From an uncultured Prevotellaceae bacterium (lineage in GTDB: Bacteria; Bacteroidota; Bacteroidia; Bacteroidales; Bacteroidaceae): a stretch of DNA of 64,000 nt. Within the stretch, counting starts at the first letter, position 1. Each line of letters starts with the position of its first letter. Location of the stretch: NCBI GenBank assembly GCA_900316355.1, contig ONCQ01000002.1:62001-126000 (forward strand). Direction: 5' to 3'. This document shows, one piece after another, positions 36,072-44,120 of the stretch. Both the position numbers and the translations under genes were made by a program. The notes under the pieces are model-generated. The model was not told where the DNA came from and searched no databases. It worked only from the letters and a program-made list of their open reading frames with translations.

Positions 36072-37535
36072 TCAATGCTTGTTAACGGTGTTTAATGCTT
36101 CCTGGAAGACTTCGAAGGTGTAGCGCCGCCGCAGCTCTGCCACGAACTCCTGCTCCTTGACGGCCTGATAGTCGGCCACCACCTGTGCGCTGACATCTGT
36201 CCACAGCTGCGGACCTTTCTTGAGCTTACGTCCGATGATGCCCACAGCGGGATATTTCGCATTCACGCGCGTCTTGCCTTCCTTCACGCCGAAGGCGAGG
36301 GAGTCCACCATGGCGTGCTCGCCCTGTGCAAAGATGCGACGGTCGAAGCGCACCTGCACGCTGTCCTTGTTGAACTGCGTCTTCACGATGTCGGCCCACT
36401 TGTCTTCGGGCTTGCCCTTCAGCGCTTTCTGCACCTGCTTGAGGACCGCGGGATTGATGGCCTGCAGGAGAGCACCGGCATAGTGAGGCTTGTCGAAGGC
36501 GTATGCCTTCTTATTCTGCTTGAAGTACATCTCCAAGGCGACGGTGTCCTTGGCGGCAGGCTCCCACACCTGACGCTGGCAGATCTCATAGAAGAGAAGG
36601 CCGTCGTGGTACTCCTGCACCAGATATTTCAGTTCTGAGTCCTGAGCGCAGAGGCGTTCTGTCTCCTCGTCCATCACCTGCTCCAGCGTCTTGCCGCTCT
36701 GCTTGGAGAGGCTGTCCACGAGCGTGTTGGCAATGCGGTCCTTCATGCCGCGCTGCTCCAGGAACTGACGGATGCGCGGGGCCAGCGTGTCGTAGGGTTC
36801 CAGCGGTTTCTTGTCCATGAGCTTCAGGATGTGCCAGCCTACGGTGGAGAGCAACGGAGCACGCACCTCTTCCTTCTGCAACGCATAGCAGGCATCCTCC
36901 ACTTCCTTGAGCAACTGCTTAGGGCCTATCCACCCGATGATGCCTCCACGCTGCGCTGTGCCATGGTCCTCGGAGGTCTTGGCAGCAAGGGCTGCGAAGT
37001 CCTCGCCGGCCTGCAGGCAGGCATAGATGGAATCTATACGCGCCTTGGCAGCGGCCTGCTGCTCGGGGGTCGATTGCTGCATGACGCGCACGAAGATGTG
37101 GGCGGGCAGGAGGAGCTCCTTCCCATCGAGTTCTGCCAGCATCCTATCGTAGTAGTTGCGCACCTCCTGCTCCTCAGCTGCGGGGGAGACGAGCAAGGGG
37201 CGGATCTGCTGGTCGCGGTATTCGCGGAACTCCTTCTGATAGCTGGACAGCGTGTCGAGGCGGGCATCCAAGGCGGCCTCCACCTTCAGCTTGTAGTTGA
37301 TGAAGAGATCGACATACTCGTCAACGGTCTTCTTGTCGATGACGCCGTCGGTGTTGTTCTTGTTGTAGTTGTACTCAAACTCTGAGCGCAGCACATCCTT
37401 GCCGTTGATGCGCATCACAACAGGGTCAGGACTCTCCCCCAGCCCCTCCCTATCAGCAGGGAGGGGAGTAGTTACTTGTGCCATGAGGGTTGCTGCAATC
37501 AGAAATGTAGATACTATTACAGAAAATTTTTTCAT
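36072..37535 (-). CDS. PpiC/SurA-type peptidyl-prolyl isomerase
   Basis: A 487-residue exported protein: signal peptide (MKKFSVIVSTFLIAATLMAQ), SurA-N-like helices, a rotamase domain (AQRGGIIGWIGPKQLL, APLLSTVGWHILKLMDKK) and a C-terminal extension. Directly after the predicted signal cleavage site a palindromic element (37429-37475) encodes TTPLPADREGLGES. It is downstream of guaB and upstream of the second PPIase, and probably cotranscribed with it. Confidence 0.88.
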   Translation of the reverse strand: MKKFSVIVSTFLIAATLMAQVTTPLPADREGLGESPDPVVMRINGKDVLRSEFEYNYNKNNTDGVIDKKTVDEYVDLFINYKLKVEAALDARLDTLSSYQKEFREYRDQQIRPLLVSPAAEEQEVRNYYDRMLAELDGKELLLPAHIFVRVMQQSTPEQQAAAKARIDSIYACLQAGEDFAALAAKTSEDHGTAQRGGIIGWIGPKQLLKEVEDACYALQKEEVRAPLLSTVGWHILKLMDKKPLEPYDTLAPRIRQFLEQRGMKDRIANTLVDSLSKQSGKTLEQVMDEETERLCAQDSELKYLVQEYHDGLLFYEICQRQVWEPAAKDTVALEMYFKQNKKAYAFDKPHYAGALLQAINPAVLKQVQKALKGKPEDKWADIVKTQFNKDSVQVRFDRRIFAQGEHAMVDSLAFGVKEGKTRVNAKYPAVGIIGRKLKKGPQLWTDVSAQVVADYQAVKEQEFVAELRRRYTFEVFQEALNTVNKH

Positions 37536-37607
37536 CGTTATTACTAATGTATTCTATTCTTGAATGGTGACCACTCCCTCCCTATAGGGAGGGCGGGGGA
37601 GGGTCCT
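37429..37607 (-). repeat. REPIN-like inverted pair spanning the guaB-ppiC junction
   Basis: Element 37429-37475 (GGACTCTCCCCC, hairpin, AGTAGTTAC) lies in frame in the PpiC-type gene. Element 37566-37607 lies inverted after guaB, with its GGACCCTCCCCC end touching the guaB stop (37608-37610). Between them are 90 bp containing the ppiC start codon. Confidence 0.85.
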
Positions 37608-39104
<1,497 letters not shown>

Positions 39105-39114
39105 TTATTGCGCG

Positions 39115-39122
39115 CAAAAGTA
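39115..39122 (-). promoter_or_regulatory. -7 promoter element of guaB
   Basis: TACTTTTG on the minus strand, 28 nt before the guaB start codon. Confidence 0.65.
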
Positions 39123-39186
39123 CTGCTTTTCCGCGACACAGCCAAAACTTTTGCTCTTTTTTAACGAACACCCCTAGCTCTTCTAC

Positions 39187-39362
39187 CGAGTCCCACTAAT
39201 GGGAAACGCCTGAAGAACGTAGTGCATCCGCCTTCGCGCCATGGTGCGTTGACTGTTTCACCATGGTGATCCAGTCCGAAGACATAGATCTTCAAGCCAT
39301 AAGACCTACGTCCTACGGCAAGAGGACCTAGATCCTCTCGTTGTTCCATCGCGATGGAACAA
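39187..39362. repeat. Array of short palindromes with exact 22-bp period upstream of guaB
   Basis: Eight 22-bp steps. Palindrome centres lie at 39197.5, (39219.5, degenerate), 39241.5, 39263.5, 39285.5, 39307.5, 39329.5 and 39351.5. Units range from TCACCATGGTGA and GAAGACATAGATCTTC to a perfect 22-bp palindrome at 39341-39362. The AAGAC/GTCTT-type core is shared with the array after purA. Confidence 0.85.
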
Positions 39363-39372
39363 CAATAAGGCC

Positions 39373-39409
39373 TCTCCTGCCAAAAAGCATCGGTCTCTCC
39401 TGCCAAAAA
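39373..39409. repeat. Short direct repeat TCTCCTGCCAAAAA
   Basis: Two copies of TCTCCTGCCAAAAA start at 39373 and 39396, 23 bp apart, directly beyond the palindrome array. Confidence 0.7.
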
Positions 39410-39482
39410 TCGCCGAATCATCGAGAAACCTCACACCTCGCGCAGAATCCTCATAACTCCTATGAAAAACAATCAATTATCC

Positions 39483-39594
39483 CGCGCTCACCCCTACGCA
39501 ACCTCGCGCAACCTCACGCAACCCTACACGCTATACACAGCTAATATGCGCGACCTTGCGCGACCTTGCGCGAGGTTGCGTAGGGTGACGCGCG
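39483..39594. repeat. Long inverted repeat with GCGCAACCT reiterations
   Basis: An 18-bp perfect stem pairs 39494-39511 with 39566-39583 inside a longer imperfect arm (39483-39515 with 39563-39594). Each arm repeats a CGCGCAACCT/GCGCGACCTT motif. The rest of 39087-39655 has no convincing gene. It could end the higA transcript or be a mobile-element remnant. Confidence 0.7.
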
Positions 39595-39655
39595 CTGCAA
39601 TCTACTGTACAATAATCAATTGCACCAATTTTGCGCGAGGTGTGGGGTTTTAAGC

Positions 39656-39952
39656 TTACAGCACCGCACAAGCCCTGCGGATGTCTAACAGGCGAGCCAT
39701 CAGCGGTTTCTTCTGTCGAGCCACAGACATGTTATAGCGCGCCTGCATATTGATGAGCATTTCGGGGTTGATGCCCAGCGAAGCCTCTATCATCAAGGCA
39801 AAGTCAGTTGTCACAGGTCTTTTGCCATTCAGAATCTCATTGAGCTGGGTATAAGGTACCGCCAGCACCTCAGAGAAACGTTTCTGCGAGATGCCCCGTG
39901 CCTCCAGTTCCTCCTTCAGCACATCGCCTGGATGGGTGGTTATTCTGTTCAT
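39656..39952 (-). CDS. higA: HigA-type antitoxin (XRE helix-turn-helix)
   Basis: A 98-residue protein opening with THPGDVLKEELEARGISQKRFSEVL and continuing through the HTH (YTQLNEILNGKRPVTTDFALMIEASLG), the hallmark of HigA antitoxins. It would neutralise the adjacent RelE-type toxin and repress the operon. The toxin gene is directly upstream (7-bp gap), the usual toxin-first HigBA order. Confidence 0.88.
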   Translation of the reverse strand: MNRITTHPGDVLKEELEARGISQKRFSEVLAVPYTQLNEILNGKRPVTTDFALMIEASLGINPEMLINMQARYNMSVARQKKPLMARLLDIRRACAVL

Positions 39953-39959
39953 ATCTTCT

Positions 39960-40268
39960 TTATTGATAGTGGTTTGTAATATCTGTTACGGTGCAGATGG
40001 TGACTACAGGCTCTACACCCTCTTCTCTAATCCTAAACTCCAAACGGTAGTGGTAGTCTATGCGAATTGAGAAATAGCCATTTTCCAGCGCCTCGAAATT
40101 CAACGAGTTAAAGACAAACAGGTCCTCAATACGTGTAGCAGCCATCAGCGTATCGATACGCTTTTGGTATTTTGCTACGACAGGCTTTTGGAAACGGTAC
40201 TTCTTATTCGAGCATTTTCCGTTGTCGTAAAGTTCCTGAAGATAGTCTTTTTCGTATTCTATTACCAT
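39960..40268 (-). CDS. higB: HigB/RelE-type toxin
   Basis: A 102-residue protein from ATG 40268 with RelE/ParE-fold features: an N-terminal helical part, then strands with LFVFNSLNFEALENGYFSIRIDYHYRLEF and EPVVTICTVTDITNHY. HigB toxins cleave mRNA on the ribosome. The downstream partner is a HigA-type antitoxin. Promoter TACCTTTG at 40289-40296. Confidence 0.82.
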   Translation of the reverse strand: MVIEYEKDYLQELYDNGKCSNKKYRFQKPVVAKYQKRIDTLMAATRIEDLFVFNSLNFEALENGYFSIRIDYHYRLEFRIREEGVEPVVTICTVTDITNHYQ

Positions 40269-40288
40269 CTTGTCTTGTATTTCTGGCG

Positions 40289-40296
40289 CAAAGGTA
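40289..40296 (-). promoter_or_regulatory. -7 promoter element of the higBA-like operon
   Basis: TACCTTTG on the minus strand, 20 nt before the toxin start codon. Confidence 0.6.
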
Positions 40297-40414
40297 AACA
40301 CTCTTCTCGAGATTCACAAATTTAGTGAAGATTATTTTACAGTAATATAGAAAAAGAGGCTCTGCAACTCAAGCAAGACACTACTACTCCCTCGCCTGAC
40401 CCTCTATAGTGTCT

Positions 40415-40524
40415 GCGCGCAGGGACTGCAGAGGGTAGGCTTAGAGACCATAGAGGGTAACGCAGCGCGGTGCATCAACTAACGCAGCAGGCTGCATCAC
40501 GCGATGCAGCCTGCTGGATGAATC
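40415..40524. repeat. 22-bp direct repeat array with internal palindromes
   Basis: Units 40459-40480, 40481-40502 and 40503-40524 share AACGCAGC...GTGCATCA and have palindrome centres at 40467.5, 40489.5 and 40511.5. Upstream, AGAGGGTA recurs 22 bp apart at 40430 and 40452. A 13-bp perfect stem also pairs 40485-40497 with 40504-40516, and ACCCTCT/AGAGGGT pair at 40399-40436. No gene is visible in 40297-40585. Confidence 0.8.
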
Positions 40525-40585
40525 ATTGTGCGGTGTGCGCATGAAATTTGTTAAAAAATCTTTAATTTAGTGCGTGTAGGAAAGG

Positions 40586-42619
40586 CTACTTCATCACCTT
40601 CACACTCTTTTCGCCAACCTTCACAATTAGCAGCTCTTCCTGTAGGCTTTGTGTGTTAATACGCGTCTCGTTGTAAGTGGGGTAAATCATTCTCAGCAGT
40701 TTCCCACTGAGGCTATAGATTCGTATGGGAGTACCTTCAGGAGCGTTCTTAACAATTATCTCTTCTCCGAGGCTGAGGACTCTGATCTCTGGTTCCTGTG
40801 ATACAGACTTGACAGAAGTAGATCCTGCAGCGTAATTGACAATGATGGTTGCACTCTTGCTCATTGCAGGTGTAGTGAATTCATTATCTGCAGTCAATTC
40901 GTCTGTTACATCCTTCTCATTGAACACTACAGAATGCACATGCCAGTTACCAACGGGCTTGAAGCGGAATGTGTAAGCCTCGCCAGTTTTACATTTCAGT
41001 TCGGATTGCCCATTCGATGCATCCATGATGGACAGCCAAATAGGATCGCCTGCTTCCATTTCAACAATGTTTGCAAAGTACAAGCTCCACCCTTTCTCTA
41101 CATATAGACTGCGCGTCCCTGCTGGAATATATAATGTTCCTCCAGTTTTGAATAAAGAAGGGAAGATCGTGTTTTCAATAATTGGGGGCAGTGTCATGTA
41201 GGAAGTAATGGATGTCAAGCTTGTGCAATCATTGAAAGCTCCGGGTTCAATGATTGTCACGCTGCTGGGAATGGTCATAGTGTTCAGGCCACTGCAACCA
41301 GAGAACGCATTAGTTCCAATGCTCGTCACACTCTCAGGGATGGTAACAGAGGTCAGCCCGCTACATTGATAGAACACACTCCTTCCGATGCTCGTCACAC
41401 TGCTGGGAATGGTCACTGAGATTAGGCCGCTGCAAACAGAGAACGCAGATTCGCCAATCGAGGTCACGCTGTTGGGAATGGTCACTGAGGTCAGGCCACT
41501 GCAACCATAGAACGTATAAATTTCAATCGAGGTCACGCTGTTGGGAATGGTGACAGAAGTTAGGCCACTGCATCCTCTGAACGCGGAATTACCAATCGAG
41601 GTCACGCTGTTGGGAATGGTGACAGAGGTAAGGCTACTGCAATCTCGGAACGCAGATTCGCCAATCGAGGTCACGCTGTTGGGGATGGTGACAGAGGTTA
41701 GGCCACTGCAACCATAGAACGCATAATCTCCAATGCTCGTCACGCCTTCGTCCAATATATATTCTTTCACCTGCCAACCAAACACAACTTCCAGAGAAGA
41801 ATCATAGGAGAAATTTTTAGAAATGAAAGAATTGCTGTTAATGGTCACAGTGATTAGGTTGCCGCAACCATAGAACGCATTACGGCCAATCGAGGTCACG
41901 CTGTTGGGGATGGTGACGGAGGTCAGGCCACTGCAACCAGAGAACGCAGAGTTGCCAATCGAGGTCACGCTGTTGGGGATGGTGACAAAGGTTAGGCCGC
42001 TGCAGTCCTTGAACGCAGAACCTGTAACACTTACCGTTCCTTCCTTCAATACTATTTCTGTTCCTTGGGGCATTGCCCCTTTATATGTATAAGCAACTTT
42101 GCCCATATAGATTAAACCATCAGGCTGCTCATTATACCATGCAGTACCATAGAACGCAGAAATGCCAATCGAGGTCACGCTGTTGGGAATGGTGATAGAG
42201 GTTAGGAGACTGCAGTCGGCGAACGCATAATCGCCAATCGTGGCCACGCTGTTGGGAATGGTGACAGAAGTCAGACCGCTGCAACAATAGAACGCACCAG
42301 TGCCAATCGAGGTCACGCTGTTGGGGATGGTCACAGAGGTCAGGCCACTGCAATTATAGAACGCATTACTGCCAATCGAGGTCACGCTGTAAGGGATGCC
42401 ACTATACGTTACTGTTTCGGGTATGACAACACTACCTGTGTATTCATTCGAGTAACTGGAAACGTAAATTCCACGGTATGTCACTGATACAGTGAGGTCA
42501 GTGGATGATGTTATGTAGTAATAGATGCCGTCAACCTCGAAGTCATGGGCCGAGGCCACACATGCTACCATGCTCATGAACATGGCCAGCAGAATTGATA
42601 ATGTCTTGTGTTTCATCAT
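40586..42619 (-). CDS. BspA-like secreted leucine-rich-repeat protein
   Basis: A 677-residue secreted protein: signal peptide (MKHKTLSILLAMFMSMVACVASA), about fifteen 23-residue LRR_5 repeats of the form SGLTSVTIPNSVTSIGxxAFxGC, a linker domain, and a C-terminal region of about 70 residues ending GEKSVKVMK that resembles type IX secretion sorting tails. BspA proteins bind host proteins, promote adhesion and coaggregation in oral and gut Bacteroidetes. The 69-bp DNA repeats are near-identical, so copy number may vary. It lies in an accessory island between guaB and recQ. Confidence 0.88.
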   Translation of the reverse strand: MMKHKTLSILLAMFMSMVACVASAHDFEVDGIYYYITSSTDLTVSVTYRGIYVSSYSNEYTGSVVIPETVTYSGIPYSVTSIGSNAFYNCSGLTSVTIPNSVTSIGTGAFYCCSGLTSVTIPNSVATIGDYAFADCSLLTSITIPNSVTSIGISAFYGTAWYNEQPDGLIYMGKVAYTYKGAMPQGTEIVLKEGTVSVTGSAFKDCSGLTFVTIPNSVTSIGNSAFSGCSGLTSVTIPNSVTSIGRNAFYGCGNLITVTINSNSFISKNFSYDSSLEVVFGWQVKEYILDEGVTSIGDYAFYGCSGLTSVTIPNSVTSIGESAFRDCSSLTSVTIPNSVTSIGNSAFRGCSGLTSVTIPNSVTSIEIYTFYGCSGLTSVTIPNSVTSIGESAFSVCSGLISVTIPSSVTSIGRSVFYQCSGLTSVTIPESVTSIGTNAFSGCSGLNTMTIPSSVTIIEPGAFNDCTSLTSITSYMTLPPIIENTIFPSLFKTGGTLYIPAGTRSLYVEKGWSLYFANIVEMEAGDPIWLSIMDASNGQSELKCKTGEAYTFRFKPVGNWHVHSVVFNEKDVTDELTADNEFTTPAMSKSATIIVNYAAGSTSVKSVSQEPEIRVLSLGEEIIVKNAPEGTPIRIYSLSGKLLRMIYPTYNETRINTQSLQEELLIVKVGEKSVKVMK

Positions 42620-42696
42620 AGATTCTATAAGTTATTGTTAATTGATTGCATCGAATAGGGCACAAAAAGAAAACGTGGACTTGTTACTTCGTCTAC

Positions 42697-42819
42697 GTCT
42701 CCTGAGGTATCGCCAAACACCTAACAACCATATCCGAGTAAAAGCCCACGCCATCGGCGTGAGCATCCGAGCTTTTACTCTTGGCTGTCTCTTTTTATTT
42801 TGGCGAAATTTCAGGAGAC
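42697..42819. other. Nested inverted repeat, possible structured RNA or mobile-element remnant
   Basis: Outer stem GTCTCCTGA (42697-42705)/TCAGGAGAC (42811-42819), then TCGCCAAA (42710-42717)/TTTGGCGA (42799-42806), then a perfect 10-bp stem GAGTAAAAGC (42736-42745)/GCTTTTACTC (42771-42780), then CACGCC/GGCGTG with a 3-nt loop (42747-42761). Four stems lie in register within 123 bp. The rest of 42620-42925 shows no gene. Confidence 0.7.
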
Positions 42820-42881
42820 AAGAATCTAAGCGGACGCTTCTGTCTGTATGTCTATCTAATGTGGTTTATATCATAAACAGT

Positions 42882-42916
42882 TTAAAGTTTAAGGTGGTAA
42901 AGTTTAAGGGGTTAAG
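42882..42916. repeat. AT-rich GTTTAAAGTTTAAGG repeat
   Basis: A short run of GTTTAAAG/GTTTAAGG units just after the VapC-like stop codon, matching the repeats between leuC and leuD. Confidence 0.6.
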
Positions 42917-42925
42917 TATCTTGTA

Positions 42926-43330
42926 TTAAGCCCAGTCTTCGGTCTTAATAATCTCTATACGGTTGAAATGCTTGAGGTTGTGGGTGACAACGATCATGTT
43001 GGCCTCGCGTCCTGTTATACCAATCATCAAGTCGAAGTCCTCAATGATCTGACCGATGCTTTCCAGACGAAGTTTTTCGCAGCTAAAGGCTTCAGGGATC
43101 TCGTCGATACCAACTACTGTGTAATAGTCTATCAACATCTTTGCCTTACCAATCTCTTGTTCGCGATAGCGTTCAGGAGCATTATAGGCTCCATAGAGCA
43201 ACTCCATAGCGGTGATGGCAGAGATGCAGCACAAAGGGTTGTGCTCAATGCATTGTTGGCGCACGCGCTCATTGCCACGTAACAGCTCTATGCACGTGGA
43301 TGTTTCTAAGAGATATTTGAATGTAGCCAT
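42926..43330 (-). CDS. vapC: VapC-like PIN-domain toxin
   Basis: A 134-residue PIN-domain protein from ATG 43330: LLETSTCIELLRG, AITAMELLYGA, IIEDFDLMIGITGREAN and VVTHNLKHFNRI follow the VapC order. VapC toxins are Mg-dependent ribonucleases that cut tRNA or rRNA. The first acidic residue, normally Asp in LLDTN, is Glu9 here, which may weaken or retain metal binding. The antitoxin gene precedes it by 7 bp. Confidence 0.82.
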   Translation of the reverse strand: MATFKYLLETSTCIELLRGNERVRQQCIEHNPLCCISAITAMELLYGAYNAPERYREQEIGKAKMLIDYYTVVGIDEIPEAFSCEKLRLESIGQIIEDFDLMIGITGREANMIVVTHNLKHFNRIEIIKTEDWA

Positions 43331-43337
43331 AGATACT

Positions 43338-43577
43338 TTAAAGAACTGGATAGGTATTGGCTGTACGCCCAGCACGAATCTGTTCCGTAATTTCTTCCGT
43401 TGTGCGGGGATCATCACTCCATCCTCCGAAGAAGCGGTCAATCTCCGAGGCTACACGCTTGCGGCGAGCGGACTCCGTCTCGCTGACACTCTCACGTAGG
43501 CGGCGCGACAAAGCAAGGCGTTCGCTGTCTGTCAGGCGCTGGGCCTGACTCCAGATTGTTTCAACAGAAATTCCCAT
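43338..43577 (-). CDS. Putative antitoxin of the VapC-like toxin
   Basis: A 79-residue charged protein encoded directly upstream of the PIN-domain toxin, with an N-terminal helical region (WSQAQRLTDSERLALSRRLRESV) and a C-terminal acidic stretch containing FFGGWSDDPRTTEE, as in short antitoxins that wrap round PIN toxins. I do not recognise a defined DNA-binding fold. It has its own promoter at 43608-43615. Confidence 0.75.
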   Translation of the reverse strand: MGISVETIWSQAQRLTDSERLALSRRLRESVSETESARRKRVASEIDRFFGGWSDDPRTTEEITEQIRAGRTANTYPVL

Positions 43578-43607
43578 ATTTCATTGGTATTTATTGGTTT
43601 CTCGCCG

Positions 43608-43615
43608 CAAAAGTA
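43608..43615 (-). promoter_or_regulatory. -7 promoter element of the vapBC-like operon
   Basis: TACTTTTG on the minus strand, 30 nt before the antitoxin start codon. Confidence 0.6.
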
Positions 43616-43649
43616 ACGATTAATCTGATTCGGGCAAAAGGATTTGCAC

Positions 43650-43690
43650 GGAAAAACGCGGAAAGGAACGGAAAAACACGGAAAAGCCGG
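43650..43690. repeat. CGGAAAAACRCGGAAA tandem repeat
   Basis: Three or four imperfect CACGGAAAAACGCGGAAAGGAA-like units upstream of the toxin-antitoxin promoter. Nothing else is visible in 43616-43762. Confidence 0.55.
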
Positions 43691-43762
43691 GATGTTAGGA
43701 CTCTTCTTTATTGGGAATACTGAATCCGATGATAGGGCGACGAGGCTGCTTATGAATTTTTC

Positions 43763-44022
43763 TCACTGCCCTTCACCCTGCAGTTCCTGTCGCAGCCTCT
43801 GGAGCTCCTCCTGCTGACCGTTGTACGCCTTCAACGCACGCTGCTTCAAGTCCTCGTAAGCCGCTCGCCACTTGTCCACTTCTGCTCTGGTCGCAGCCAA
43901 CTGCCGTTCCAACTCCGGCTTCAAGCGCTCCAGTCCTGCCACTTGGGTACAGCGCGGAAGATGCTCTGCAATTCAGGCTTCGTAGTGGAATCAGCAGGGG
44001 ACTTGGGCAAGTTGCTTGACAT
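43763..44022 (-). pseudogene. Frameshifted gene for a small coiled-coil protein
   Basis: From ATG 44022 the frame reads MSSNLPKSPADSTTKPELQS and on to RAVPKWQDWSA before a TGA. In another frame a clean coiled-coil follows (GLERLKPELERQLAATRAEV ... EELQRLRQELQGEGQ) to TGA 43763-43765. Adding one C in the C-run at 43945-43947 (GGG on the plus strand) joins them into an 86-residue helical protein. It could be a pseudogene, a phase-variable gene or a sequencing error. Function unknown. Confidence 0.6.
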
Positions 44023-44056
44023 GAGAGGGGAGGGGGCTAGGGGGAGGAATTGGTTG

Positions 44057-44119
44057 CTATAGGAGCTATAGGAGCTATAGATACTATAGAGGCTATAGAG
44101 ACTATAGTTACTATAGTTT
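44057..44119. repeat. 9-bp CTATAGNNN tandem repeat at the recQ 3' end
   Basis: Seven CTATAG units start at 44057, 44066, 44075, 44084, 44093, 44102 and 44111, exactly 9 bp apart, ending next to the recQ stop codon (44121-44123). Confidence 0.85.
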
Positions 44120-44120
44120 A

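Noticed and set aside
39187..39362. CRISPR array
   Set aside because: The period is regular, but units are palindromes of about 14 bp with 8-bp spacers, units are not identical, and no cas genes are nearby.
42697..42819. Integron attC site next to toxin-antitoxin genes
   Set aside because: No GTTRRRY/RYYYAAC core sites at the ends and no integron integrase in the window.
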